Positions 55,153-63,621 of a stretch of 64,000 nucleotides of DNA are shown piece by piece; within the stretch, counting starts at the first letter, position 1; every line of letters starts with the position of its first letter. The notes under the pieces are model-generated. The model was not told the origin of the DNA and searched no databases. It saw nothing but the letters and a program-made list of their open reading frames with translations. The stretch is from the NCBI GenBank assembly GCA_031285845.1, contig JAITVK010000018.1, positions 144,961 to 208,960 on the forward strand, read 5' to 3'. The position numbers and the translations under genes are program-made. This DNA is from Propionibacteriaceae bacterium. GTDB taxonomy: Bacteria > Actinomycetota > Actinomycetes > Propionibacteriales > Propionibacteriaceae.

Positions 55153-55793
55153 TGACCTTGGCTCACCTGGGGCATTCGACTGTCCTGGTCTCGGCTGGCC
55201 ATACCCGGATCCTGATCGATCCGGGCAACTACTCGTCGGACTGGCATCACCTGACTGGATTGGACGCCGTGCTCGTGACTCATGCCCACCCTGATCACAT
55301 CGACCCGGACTGGGTCGGTCATCTGAGCGCGAACAACCCTGACGCGCGCTGGATCGTCGAGCCTGGGGTCGCCGATGTCGTGCCCCAGCTGACGGTTCAG
55401 TTGGCTCGACCGGCGGATCGGCTCAGTCTCGGCGAGGTGACCATCGATGTGGTGGGCGGGCGTCATGCGCTGATCCACCGCGACATTCCCCGGATCGGCA
55501 ATGTCGGCTTCGTGTTGTCGATCGCCGATCAACGGCGATTCTTTCACCCTGGTGACGCGTTGGACACGGTGCCGTCCGACATCGCGGTGGCCGCGATCCC
55601 GGCCCACGCGCCATGGTGTTCCATGGGACAGATCGTCGATTTCGTGGCAGAACTGGGAGCCGCTTCGGGCTTTTTGATCCACGACGGCTTGGTCAACGAG
55701 CGCGGGTGGAGCCTGGCTTTTTCCCGGGTGAACGAGATGACCGACACCATGGTGGTCGACCGGCGCGATGGGCGTCCGTTCGAGGTGGGATGA
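55149..55793 (+). CDS. MBL-fold metallohydrolase
   Basis: 214 residues. THAHPDHID carries the HxHxDH metal motif, and FHPGDAL further on holds the bridging Asp. IPAHAPWCSM is typical of the UlaG/YtkL-like family. Substrate unknown. ATG overlaps the ltaE stop. An ATG one codon later is equally possible. Confidence 0.83.
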   Translation: MMTLAHLGHSTVLVSAGHTRILIDPGNYSSDWHHLTGLDAVLVTHAHPDHIDPDWVGHLSANNPDARWIVEPGVADVVPQLTVQLARPADRLSLGEVTIDVVGGRHALIHRDIPRIGNVGFVLSIADQRRFFHPGDALDTVPSDIAVAAIPAHAPWCSMGQIVDFVAELGAASGFLIHDGLVNERGWSLAFSRVNEMTDTMVVDRRDGRPFEVG

Positions 55794-55808
55794 TCCGACG
55801 GTCGCGCA

Positions 55809-55860
55809 CCGGTGTCAGCGCGGCAGCATCGTACGACCCGGTGTCAGCGCATCGTACGAC
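55809..55860 (+). repeat. two-unit direct repeat after the MBL gene
   Basis: Two units both start CCGGTGTCAGCGC and end GCATCGTACGAC; the second lacks six bases. The repeat sits in the gap between the convergent MBL and kinase genes. Confidence 0.6.
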
Positions 55861-55876
55861 GATTCCTCGGCGGGCC

Positions 55877-57928
55877 TCACACCCAGTACAAGATGATGGT
55901 CGAGCCTTGCGGCTGCATCGTCCCAGCGTTCGGCTCGGTTCCGGTCGCCTGATGAAGTTTGAACGGGCCGAAGTTCTTGTCCTGGTCGTCGACCACGAAA
56001 CCTGCCCCCTGCAGCGCGGCTTTGGCGTCGGACAACGCCTTTCCCGCCACGGCAGGCACTTCGACCATCCGCGGTCCGATCGACACCACCAGACGTACGG
56101 TGGCTTGGCGGAAACCGGTCACCTGGCTGGTGGAGTCCACCGGTGTGCAACTGCCGTCGGCGATGACCAGGCATTGACTGATGACGTCGCCCGCGGCCAC
56201 CGACGTCGAGTAGTTGTCCTGGTTGTCGCCGTCGGAACCGTCGTCGACGCTGACCTGAAAACCAGAGTCGGTCAGTCCGGTTCTCGCCTGGTCGGCCGAT
56301 TGACCGACGTACGAGGTCACGAGAATGGGTTCGCGACCCTTGGACACGACCAGGTCGACCGGTGTGCCCGGGGCCAAGGGTGTGGTCGGGGCTTGCGATG
56401 AGGAGATCACGCCACCGGTGGGCACGGTCTCGTCGTAGGCTTCGGTGACGGTGCCCACCGTCAGATGGGCGCTGAGCAGCGCGGCTGTGGCGCCGTCTTG
56501 GGTCAACCCGGCGACGGTGGGCATGGCATAGCGCTCAGGCCCCAAGGACAGGTAGAGCGTGACGGTGGAGTTCTTTTGGACCCGTTGCTCGGCTTGGGGT
56601 TCGGTACGGGTGACCTGACCGGCGGGAACCGTCTCGGAGTACTCGCTCAGCACCGAGGCCTTCAGTGACTGGGTCGCCAGGGATTGACGGGCGACCTGCT
56701 CGGTGGATCCGGCCAGCGCGGGCACCGTGGTCCACCGTCCGACGGTGAACCAGTGAATGGCGAGCCCGGCCGCCACGAGCGCGATCGCTGCCACGATGAC
56801 CGCGATCACCAGTGCGGCTCGGCGCTTCTTGCGCGGTCGGGTCTTGGTGGCCGCTGCGGTGCGTTTGGTGGTGTCGGCTTTGGTCAAGCGCGTGGCGATG
56901 GCCACCGGCGGGGTCGGCTCCCCATCTCGGACCGGCGTGTTCTCCGCTGTGCCGGTCTGCCAGGTCGGCACGGCGAGGTCGGTGGCGGGCACGACCATGG
57001 TGAGGTCGTGGTCGCCACCTTCGGCGAACTCCTCGGCCAACTCGGGGTCTTCGCTCAGTCCAGATACCAGGGCGCGACGGGCTTTGGCGATCTCCGCTTC
57101 GAGCACTCGACCGTTGGCCGGGCGACGAAGGGGGTCGCGCGAGGTGCAGGCGACCACGAGCGCGTCGACGTAGTCAGGAATGCGTGTCTTCGCTTGCCCG
57201 CTGAGCGCCTGCGATGGGGCGGGGATGTCTTCATGGACGTGTTTGTAGAGCACTTGGGTGAGGTCGGCCGCGACGTGGGGTTTCTTGCCGGTCAGCATCT
57301 CGTACATCGTCACGCCAGTGGAGTAGATGTCCGACGCCATCCCGGCTTCGCCAGATTGGGGGATCTCGGGGGCGATATAGCTCATCGTTCCCATGAGAAC
57401 CCCGTGGGAGGCTGACGAGGACGGTGCGGCGACCGTCTTGGCCAGCCCGAAGTCGGTGACTTTGACTTGTCCTTCGTTGGTGATCAGGACGTTCTCGGGT
57501 TTGATGTCGCGGTGGATGATCCCGGCGGCGTGCGCGGCGGCCAGCGCTTTGGCGATCTCGTCGGCGTACCCCAAGGCCATCGACGGTGGCAGCGGCGCGG
57601 CCGATGCGATGATGGAACGCAGCGATTGGCCGCGGATGTATTCCATGACGATGTACGGCCGATCTCCGGCGTACCCCTGATCGAACACAGCCACGATGTT
57701 GGGATGGGACAGCAGTGCGGCGGCCCGTGCCTCCCGGTCGAACCGCTTGACGTAGTCAGGATCGCCGGTCAGTGAGGAGTGGATGACTTTGATGGCCACG
57801 GTGCGTCCCAGGCGGCGGTCGATTCCTCGATAGACCACGGCCGTGCCGCCGCGGCTGATGCGCGCGACGATCTCATAACGTCCCCCCAGGAGTGAACCAA
57901 TGAGATTGTCGGTTGTGCTGGCAGACAC
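55877..57928 (-). CDS. pknL: serine/threonine protein kinase with four PASTA domains (PknL-like)
   Basis: 683 residues. Kinase domain about 15-275: G-loop ISRGGTAVVY, VAIKVI Lys, HRDIKPEN, DFG and APE (YIAPEI). A Lys/Arg-rich juxtamembrane region leads to one helix at about 370-392, then four external PASTA domains. The third PASTA has a Cys-containing insert (CLVIADGSC). PASTA domains bind peptidoglycan fragments or lipid II. Naming follows the M. tuberculosis neighbourhood of aroG, pknL and idsA-type genes; it could also be called Stk1/PknB-like. AGGAG precedes GTG. Confidence 0.88.
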   Translation of the reverse strand: MSASTTDNLIGSLLGGRYEIVARISRGGTAVVYRGIDRRLGRTVAIKVIHSSLTGDPDYVKRFDREARAAALLSHPNIVAVFDQGYAGDRPYIVMEYIRGQSLRSIIASAAPLPPSMALGYADEIAKALAAAHAAGIIHRDIKPENVLITNEGQVKVTDFGLAKTVAAPSSSASHGVLMGTMSYIAPEIPQSGEAGMASDIYSTGVTMYEMLTGKKPHVAADLTQVLYKHVHEDIPAPSQALSGQAKTRIPDYVDALVVACTSRDPLRRPANGRVLEAEIAKARRALVSGLSEDPELAEEFAEGGDHDLTMVVPATDLAVPTWQTGTAENTPVRDGEPTPPVAIATRLTKADTTKRTAAATKTRPRKKRRAALVIAVIVAAIALVAAGLAIHWFTVGRWTTVPALAGSTEQVARQSLATQSLKASVLSEYSETVPAGQVTRTEPQAEQRVQKNSTVTLYLSLGPERYAMPTVAGLTQDGATAALLSAHLTVGTVTEAYDETVPTGGVISSSQAPTTPLAPGTPVDLVVSKGREPILVTSYVGQSADQARTGLTDSGFQVSVDDGSDGDNQDNYSTSVAAGDVISQCLVIADGSCTPVDSTSQVTGFRQATVRLVVSIGPRMVEVPAVAGKALSDAKAALQGAGFVVDDQDKNFGPFKLHQATGTEPNAGTMQPQGSTIILYWV

Positions 57929-58006
57929 GTGGGCTCCTGAACGTAGTGAAAACGATCCAGTGTTGAGTGTAAGGCCAGCGCTCGACCATGGGGTTGAGAC
58001 TCACCG

Positions 58007-58036
58007 ATGACACCGGTGTTCGACGCAGGGTAACCT
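58007..58036 (+). promoter_or_regulatory. promoter of the ThiE-like gene (leaderless)
   Basis: ATGACA (58007-58012), an 18-base spacer, and TAACCT (58031-58036), which ends six bases before ATG 58043. It is the only leaderless-type promoter here with a convincing -35. Confidence 0.55.
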
Positions 58037-58042
58037 GGTTCC

Positions 58043-58669
58043 ATGACTGTGTTGTCTTCTCCCTCGGTTCGCTTGCGTCGGACTCGCCTGGCGGTCACAG
58101 TCGACCCGATCAGGGACGAGGCCCAGTGGCGCGCCAAGTGCTTGTCTGTGGTGCGTGACGGCGCTGGTCTGATCGCCGTCGGCTCGGTTGACACCGATGG
58201 TGTGGATCTGGCCCAACTGTTGACCAGCGCTCGTTCGGTCGCCGGGGCGAGCTTGGTCGCCGCAATCGATCCAGTCGATCCGACCACACGGGCCGATGTG
58301 ATCCAGCTGTCTGACCCGAGCCAATGCTCGCGCTGGCCTGGTCGTCTGGTGGGCTGTGCGGTCCATGGCATGGCCGAGGTCGACCAGGCCTGGAACGCTG
58401 GCTGCGACTATGTCGTGGTCGACCGGCGTGACCGCGACGCCATCACCTGTCTGGCCGGTACGATGGGGCACACCCCAAGCCCGGTGTGGTTCGTCGCGGG
58501 GTGTGCCGCGGTGAGTGAGGTGCGCCAGGCGTTGAGTGAGGGAGCGCGTCGATTGTGGATCGATTCGCGAGTCGGCGACCAGGCCCGGGCCTGGTCGGGT
58601 GAGATTCGTCGGGTGTGGGCTGAAGATCCGGCGATGAACGGGATGCGTCGAATAGAGGAGTTGCTGTGA
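58043..58669 (+). CDS. ThiE/TenI-like TIM-barrel protein, probably not a thiamin-phosphate synthase
   Basis: 208 residues. Residues 84-126 (ADVIQLSDPS, then LVGCAVHGMAEVDQAWNAGC) align by eye with the ADGIHIGQED and GVAAH segments of B. subtilis ThiE, and VWFVAGCAAVSEVRQALSEGARRL matches the barrel end. The substrate motifs QxREK and NDD, and the Lys after the GP loop, are absent (LIAVG and AIDPVD stand there). It heads an overlapping operon with a polyprenyl synthase and metF. The function is unknown. Confidence 0.6.
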   Translation: MTVLSSPSVRLRRTRLAVTVDPIRDEAQWRAKCLSVVRDGAGLIAVGSVDTDGVDLAQLLTSARSVAGASLVAAIDPVDPTTRADVIQLSDPSQCSRWPGRLVGCAVHGMAEVDQAWNAGCDYVVVDRRDRDAITCLAGTMGHTPSPVWFVAGCAAVSEVRQALSEGARRLWIDSRVGDQARAWSGEIRRVWAEDPAMNGMRRIEELL

Positions 58670-59757
58670 AACTGGATTGTCGTCAACCGCTCGGGCCTCG
58701 TTTTCTGGCCGCGGTGCAGTCGAGTGTCACCCGTTTTCTGGACACCCAGCGAGATCTGCTGGCGTTGACCGGGGATCGGTTGGATCCAGTGTGGGATCAG
58801 GCGGTCCATTTCACGGAAGGCGGCAAGCGGATACGTCCGGCGTTCTGCTATTGGGCGTACGTCGCCGCCGCCGGGGCTGACGCTGAACCGACGCGCGCGG
58901 TGATGGACATCGCCGCCAGTCTCGATCTGCTCCATGTCTCGGCTCTGATCCATGACGACCTGATCGATCTGTCGGACACTCGTCGTGGCGGGCCGAGCGC
59001 TCATCGCTTCTTTGAGGACCTTCATCGGGATAGTCAGTGGGGTGGCGACAGTGAGCACTTTGGTCGCAGCGCGGCGCTCCTGATTGGTGATCTGCTGCTC
59101 GCCTGGTCGGTGTCGATGGTGGAGCAGTCGTCGATGTCAGCCGAGAAGCTGAAGCGGGCGCGACCGTACCTTGACGCGATGCGAGTCGAGGTCTTGGCCG
59201 GTCAGTATCTGGATCTGATCCATCAGGCCAAGCCGGTCTCCCGACCCGATCTGCTGCGTGAGGCCGGTCTGGTCATGGGGTTCAAGACAGCGAAATACAC
59301 CGTGGCCCGCCCGGTTCAAATCGGTGCGGCGTTGGGACTGGCCTCCGATGACGTGCAGCAGGGTTTGAGCCTGTTCGGCACCCACGTCGGCTACGCTTTC
59401 CAGATGCGTGACGACTTGTTGGGATTGTTCGGCGACCCGCAGGTGACCGGCAAGCCTTCCGGGGATGATGTTCGTGAGGGCAAGAAGACGGTGGTGATCG
59501 GGTACGCCATGCGGGAGGCCTCGCCGGCCGACGCCGAGCGGCTAACACAGATGTTGGGTGACCCGAGTCTGACTCAGACCGATATCGACGAAGTGCGCCG
59601 GATCCTCGTGGAGTCTGGGGCTGTGGAGTGCACTGAGAAGGCGATTGTCAACGAGGCGTCCTCGGGCATGAAATATCTCCATCAGCTCGATCTGGATCCC
59701 CAAGGGACGTACGCCTTGGCCACGTTGGTCCACGCGGCAGTGGAGCGTACGGCATGA
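58666..59757 (+). CDS. idsA: polyprenyl diphosphate synthase
   Basis: 363 residues. The first aspartate-rich motif is HDDLIDLSDTRRG and the second is QMRDDLLGLFGD, with GGKRIRP and GKKT as the other conserved sites. The residues before the first motif (LDLLHVSALIHDD) would set chain length; exact product length cannot be read. It makes geranylgeranyl or longer prenyl diphosphates from IPP, for menaquinone or carotenoids. GTG overlaps the previous stop (GTGA). Confidence 0.9.
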   Translation: MKLDCRQPLGPRFLAAVQSSVTRFLDTQRDLLALTGDRLDPVWDQAVHFTEGGKRIRPAFCYWAYVAAAGADAEPTRAVMDIAASLDLLHVSALIHDDLIDLSDTRRGGPSAHRFFEDLHRDSQWGGDSEHFGRSAALLIGDLLLAWSVSMVEQSSMSAEKLKRARPYLDAMRVEVLAGQYLDLIHQAKPVSRPDLLREAGLVMGFKTAKYTVARPVQIGAALGLASDDVQQGLSLFGTHVGYAFQMRDDLLGLFGDPQVTGKPSGDDVREGKKTVVIGYAMREASPADAERLTQMLGDPSLTQTDIDEVRRILVESGAVECTEKAIVNEASSGMKYLHQLDLDPQGTYALATLVHAAVERTA

Positions 59758-60632
59758 CGATCGCGCAGCGCTTGGCGTCAGGATGGGGCCCGACGTTCTC
59801 GTTCGAGTTCTTCCCGCCGAAAGACGATGCGGGCGAGGCTCAGCTTCGACGCACGGTCGATGAGTTGGCGCGGTTGGGCCCCGACTTCGTCTCGGTGACG
59901 TACGGCGCGAATGGTTCTCAGCGCGGGCGCACTTTGGCGGCCACCCGTGAGCTGGCCCAGCTGACTCAAGTCACCACGATGGGTCATCTGACCTGCGCCG
60001 ACCAGTCGCGAGCCCAGTTGGTTGAGGTGATCGGGGACTACTCTGACATCGGCATTCAGCACATTTTCGCGGTGCGTGGTGACATGCCCGGTGGCCCGAC
60101 TCAGCCTTGGCAGGCCCATCCTGAGGGCCTGGCGAACGCCACCGAGCTGGTGGAGTTGATTCGGTCCATCGGCGATTTCTGCGTCGGTGTGGCTGCGTTT
60201 CCTGACCCTCACCCGTCCACATCCGATCCACGACTGGACGCCCGGCTGTTGGTGGACAAGTGGCGCGCCGGAGCGTCCTTCGCCATCACGCAGCTGTTTT
60301 TCGAGCCCCGTTCGTACGTCGAACTGGTTGATCGGGTACGAGGGTTGGGTTGCCCGATTCCGATCATCGCTGGGATCATGCCGATCACGATGGTGTCGCA
60401 GGTGCGTCGGTTCGCCGAGCTGAGCGGCGCGCCCATCCCATCGTCGATCAGTTCTCAACTGGAGAAGGTGTCGAATGATCCTGTCGCGGTTCGCGCGCTC
60501 GGCACGGCGATCGCCACCGATTTGGCCGAGCAGTTGTTGGACGCCGGCGCGCCTGGCCTGCACTTTTTCACTCAAAACCGCTCGTTGGCGACAGTGGAGA
60601 TCTGGCAGGCTCTGAAAATGGATCGTGGCTGA
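59754..60632 (+). CDS. metF: methylenetetrahydrofolate reductase
   Basis: 292 residues, an FAD TIM barrel. FSFEFFPPKDD is the start motif with the catalytic Glu; VTYGANGSQRGRT, GHLTCAD and ALRGD-like AVRGDMPG follow, and ITQLFFEP is the FAD-site Gln/Glu block. It reduces methylene-THF to methyl-THF for methionine synthesis. ATG overlaps the idsA stop. Confidence 0.93.
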   Translation: MTIAQRLASGWGPTFSFEFFPPKDDAGEAQLRRTVDELARLGPDFVSVTYGANGSQRGRTLAATRELAQLTQVTTMGHLTCADQSRAQLVEVIGDYSDIGIQHIFAVRGDMPGGPTQPWQAHPEGLANATELVELIRSIGDFCVGVAAFPDPHPSTSDPRLDARLLVDKWRAGASFAITQLFFEPRSYVELVDRVRGLGCPIPIIAGIMPITMVSQVRRFAELSGAPIPSSISSQLEKVSNDPVAVRALGTAIATDLAEQLLDAGAPGLHFFTQNRSLATVEIWQALKMDRG

Positions 60633-60693
60633 CCGACTCGGCGAGCGAGTTCGCACCGGCGATGCCGATGCGACTCTGGTGAACGCCGCAGGC

Positions 60694-62817
60694 TCAGATC
60701 AATCCTTGGCGCCACTGTCCTTCGTGATCAAGATCGATGGTCACCAGCCGCTGAGTCGGTCGCGTCAAACCGACATAGAGCACGCGCGCCCCGCTGGGGG
60801 ATTCGGCGACGATCTGATCGGGGTCGACCACGATCACCGCATCGAACTCTAGACCCTTGGCTGACCACGGGTCGAGGATCTGCAGCCGAGGATCGGGGGC
60901 GGAGGCAGACGCCAGCGCGGCGATTCGGCTCGGATCAGCGATGACGCCGACGGTCCCTTCGACGCTCTGCAGCAGGTCTGCGGCCCGGGCTGCGACGAAC
61001 TGGTCGGCCGTGGCGCTCGGAGCGACGAGCAGCTCCGGCTGGATTCCGGTGGCGCGTACGGCCTGGGGAATGCTCGCGTCAGGTTCAGTACGGCGAATGT
61101 ACTTCGCGGCCAAGTCATGGACTTCTTTGGGGGAGCGGTAGTTGGTCGACAGGTGGAAGGTGCGTTGCTGGCGTGACCCGATGAGGTGGCGCAGAGCGCG
61201 GGCCGGCTCGCTGCGATCGTGCCAGCTGGATTGGGCGGGGTCTCCCAGGATGGTCCAGGACGCGTTCGGCCCTCGCCGATGGATCATGCGCCACTGCATC
61301 GGTGTGAGATCTTGAGCTTCGTCCACCAGAATGTGGGCGTACGTGGAGTGAATCACCCCGGTGGCGAGCTCCCGGGTGTCGGTCAGCCGATCCGAGATGC
61401 TCACAATCTCCTTCATCGAGTTCGACCACACCTCGGGCTCTGCGTCCGCGGCGAGTGGAACCGGTCCGAGAATGACGGCCAACTCGTCAAGCAAGGCGAT
61501 GTCGGCGATCGTCCAGTGTTGAGGATCGATGGTTCGACTGAGGACGTCCGCCTGTTCGGGGCTGAGTTGGCCGACGTCGCGGCCGAGTCGCGGGTCGCGC
61601 AGCCGCGCCAACACTTCGCCGGGCTCGAGCATCGGCCACCATTGGTCGATGAACGAGCGGTAGGCCCAGGAGTCTTGGATCTGCTCGGCCAGTTCTGGAT
61701 CCTCGGTGTCGATCAGCCCCTCACCCTGCTCGCGCAAGTGTTCGACGATGCGTTTCTCCGCGCTGGCACGGGCTTGGTTGTACGCCTGCTGTGTCAAACA
61801 GGAATGCCGGATCCGGGCCAGCTGGTCGGCGGTGATGGTGAGCGGCTCGCCCTGGACCATCACTGTGACCGACCGATTGACCGCACTGTGTTCGACTAGA
61901 CGCCGCAGAACTTGCGTCATCGCCTGCTCACCCTTGTAGGTCCAAGCGGGTTCCAGGTCGCGTGCGGTGGAGCCGAATCCCAGCACATCGTCGCCGACTT
62001 GTCCGACAGACTTCAGCTCGACGGCGTCCTCGCCCAGCGATGGAAGAACCGCCTTGATGTATTCCATGAAGATCGACGAGGGGCCGATGACCAGGATGCC
62101 GCCGTTGGAGAAACGGCGGCGGTAGGTGTAAAGCAGGAACGCGATTCTGTGCAGCCCGACCACGGTCTTGCCGGTGCCCGGTCCGCCACTGATGATGGTG
62201 AAACCTTGGTACGGTGCGCGGATCGCCTCGTCCTGTTCGGCCTGGATGGTCGCCACGATGTCATGCATCTGTCCGCCACGGGCCCGCTGCAGCGCGTGCA
62301 TCAGCGCACCATCACCGATGACCACCATGTCCGATGGAATCGCCTGCGGCATGAGCACATCGTCTTCGATGCTGGTGACTTTGTCGTCCCGCGAGGAGAT
62401 CACGCGACGGCGGACCACGTCCATCGGCTGGTTCGGGGTCGCTCGATAAAACGGCTCTGCGGCCTGGGCACGCCAGTCGATGACCAACGGCTCATAGTCG
62501 TCGGTACGAACGCCCAGCCGTCCGATGTAGCGCTTGTCTTGGTCGAGGAAATCGAGTCGACCAAACACCAGTCCTTCGTGTTCGCCATGAAGGCTGGCCA
62601 TCCGTCGTGCCGCGAGGTAGGCGAACGCGTCGCGCTCGAACAGCGCCGTGAGGTCTTCCTCGCGCACCCAAGACTCTCGGTGCGAGCTGTACCGAGCCCG
62701 TGACTCGGCGACGAGGCTTTGAGCCGAAGACTCAGCCGATCTCAACTGAGACACCACCACATCGACGTACGCTTGCTCGGATTGAAGCTCACGCTCCAGG
62801 GAAGACTTACTGGCCAA
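60694..62817 (-). CDS. helD: UvrD/HelD-like ATP-dependent helicase
   Basis: About 707 residues. An N-terminal coiled coil (ELQSEQAYVDVVVSQL) precedes the SF1 core: Walker A GGPGTGKTVV, DEAQDLTPMQWRM, and QSSWHDRSEP, with the C-terminal KGLEFDAVIVVDP and VGLTRPTQRL. This matches HelD/HelR, which releases stalled RNA polymerase. The start is uncertain: TTG 62817 has AGGATGG upstream and a -10-like TAGACT at 62853-62858; an in-frame ATG at 62952 would add a stretch unlike a protein. Confidence 0.88.
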   Translation of the reverse strand: MASKSSLERELQSEQAYVDVVVSQLRSAESSAQSLVAESRARYSSHRESWVREEDLTALFERDAFAYLAARRMASLHGEHEGLVFGRLDFLDQDKRYIGRLGVRTDDYEPLVIDWRAQAAEPFYRATPNQPMDVVRRRVISSRDDKVTSIEDDVLMPQAIPSDMVVIGDGALMHALQRARGGQMHDIVATIQAEQDEAIRAPYQGFTIISGGPGTGKTVVGLHRIAFLLYTYRRRFSNGGILVIGPSSIFMEYIKAVLPSLGEDAVELKSVGQVGDDVLGFGSTARDLEPAWTYKGEQAMTQVLRRLVEHSAVNRSVTVMVQGEPLTITADQLARIRHSCLTQQAYNQARASAEKRIVEHLREQGEGLIDTEDPELAEQIQDSWAYRSFIDQWWPMLEPGEVLARLRDPRLGRDVGQLSPEQADVLSRTIDPQHWTIADIALLDELAVILGPVPLAADAEPEVWSNSMKEIVSISDRLTDTRELATGVIHSTYAHILVDEAQDLTPMQWRMIHRRGPNASWTILGDPAQSSWHDRSEPARALRHLIGSRQQRTFHLSTNYRSPKEVHDLAAKYIRRTEPDASIPQAVRATGIQPELLVAPSATADQFVAARAADLLQSVEGTVGVIADPSRIAALASASAPDPRLQILDPWSAKGLEFDAVIVVDPDQIVAESPSGARVLYVGLTRPTQRLVTIDLDHEGQWRQGLI

Positions 62818-62852
62818 AACACCATCCTGTTCCGTAGAAACTGCAGCCTTCA

Positions 62853-62858
62853 AGTCTA
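62853..62858 (-). promoter_or_regulatory. candidate helD -10
   Basis: The minus strand reads TAGACT, 35 bases before the TTG start at 62817. A start near 62846 leaves a leader of about 29 bases with AGGATGG. No -35 is clear. I saw no gene between 62859 and 63168. Confidence 0.35.
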
Positions 62859-63168
62859 GCTCATAGCGCCTAACCCCCGAGGTGGCTCTGACTGGACCGT
62901 CTGACGGCGGTTTCGATCCGCCGATTGGGGTCCTGGGTGGTGGCGCCCGCACGTGCTGATCGGACTTCTACTTGGGGAGCACTCGTTCTTTCTCATACCC
63001 GGCGCGTGGGTTCGGTCGTGATCCTAGAAGTGGCTCACGACGCGTCTGACTTTCGCCCATCACGCGCGAGGGTCCGGTCCAAACCGCGCGCGGGTCCGAG
63101 CCGCTATGCTCATCAGGTGTCAGACCGGACTGTTCGGAGCAGGGGATTCACCGCCTGATTCGCTCGAT

Positions 63169-63197
63169 TTGACACGCCCCTGGATCCGGGGTACCTT
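63169..63197 (+). promoter_or_regulatory. rRNA operon promoter P1
   Basis: TTGACA (63169-63174), a 17-base spacer, and TACCTT (63192-63197). The -35 is a perfect consensus. Confidence 0.6.
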
Positions 63198-63330
63198 TAT
63201 CTAGCCCGAGGGGGACAGCGCAGAAGCCAAAAGGCCGAAAGTGCTAGTCACTAAGGGTTTCCGAAGAGGATGATCGCGAGAAGCAGCAAGCTTTCACGAA
63301 GAATCCACCGAGGAAGGATCAAACCGGGAT

Positions 63331-63359
63331 TTGACTCCGGTCAAAATCCTGGGTAAAGT
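63331..63359 (+). promoter_or_regulatory. rRNA operon promoter P2
   Basis: TTGACT (63331-63336), a 17-base spacer, and TAAAGT (63354-63359). Start near 63366. Confidence 0.65.
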
Positions 63360-63365
63360 TGATCG

Positions 63366-63621
63366 AGTTGCCCCAAGCGGAGGCTGAAAGCCAAAACGAG
63401 GGACGCACCTGAACCTTGAGAACTCAACAGCGTGCTTAAAGTCAATGACAAAGAATGCACTAAATACATTATGTAAACAAGTGCCCCGACTCTTGGCTGA
63501 ATCCTTCGGGAGACAGGATGAGAGCGGTTCCTTTGATGATGATACATCCAGCAATGGAAGTGTCAGGACATCAAACCCTAAGTTGAACCATTGGTCGGCT
63601 TGTCCGGTCAGTGGGAGATTT
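63366..63621 (+). other. rRNA leader with antitermination/processing signals
   Basis: TTGAGAACTCAACAGCGTGC at about 63415-63434 matches the leader text of many actinobacterial rRNA operons, associated with antitermination and processing. An AT-rich part follows (to about 63485). Exact boxA and RNase III stems could not be confirmed by reading. Confidence 0.5.

Noticed and set aside
62818..62952. Longer N-terminus of the HelD-like protein from an ATG at 62952
   Set aside because: The added 45 residues are Pro/Arg/Ser-rich without family similarity, and a -10-like hexamer with a ribosome-binding site lies downstream of that ATG.
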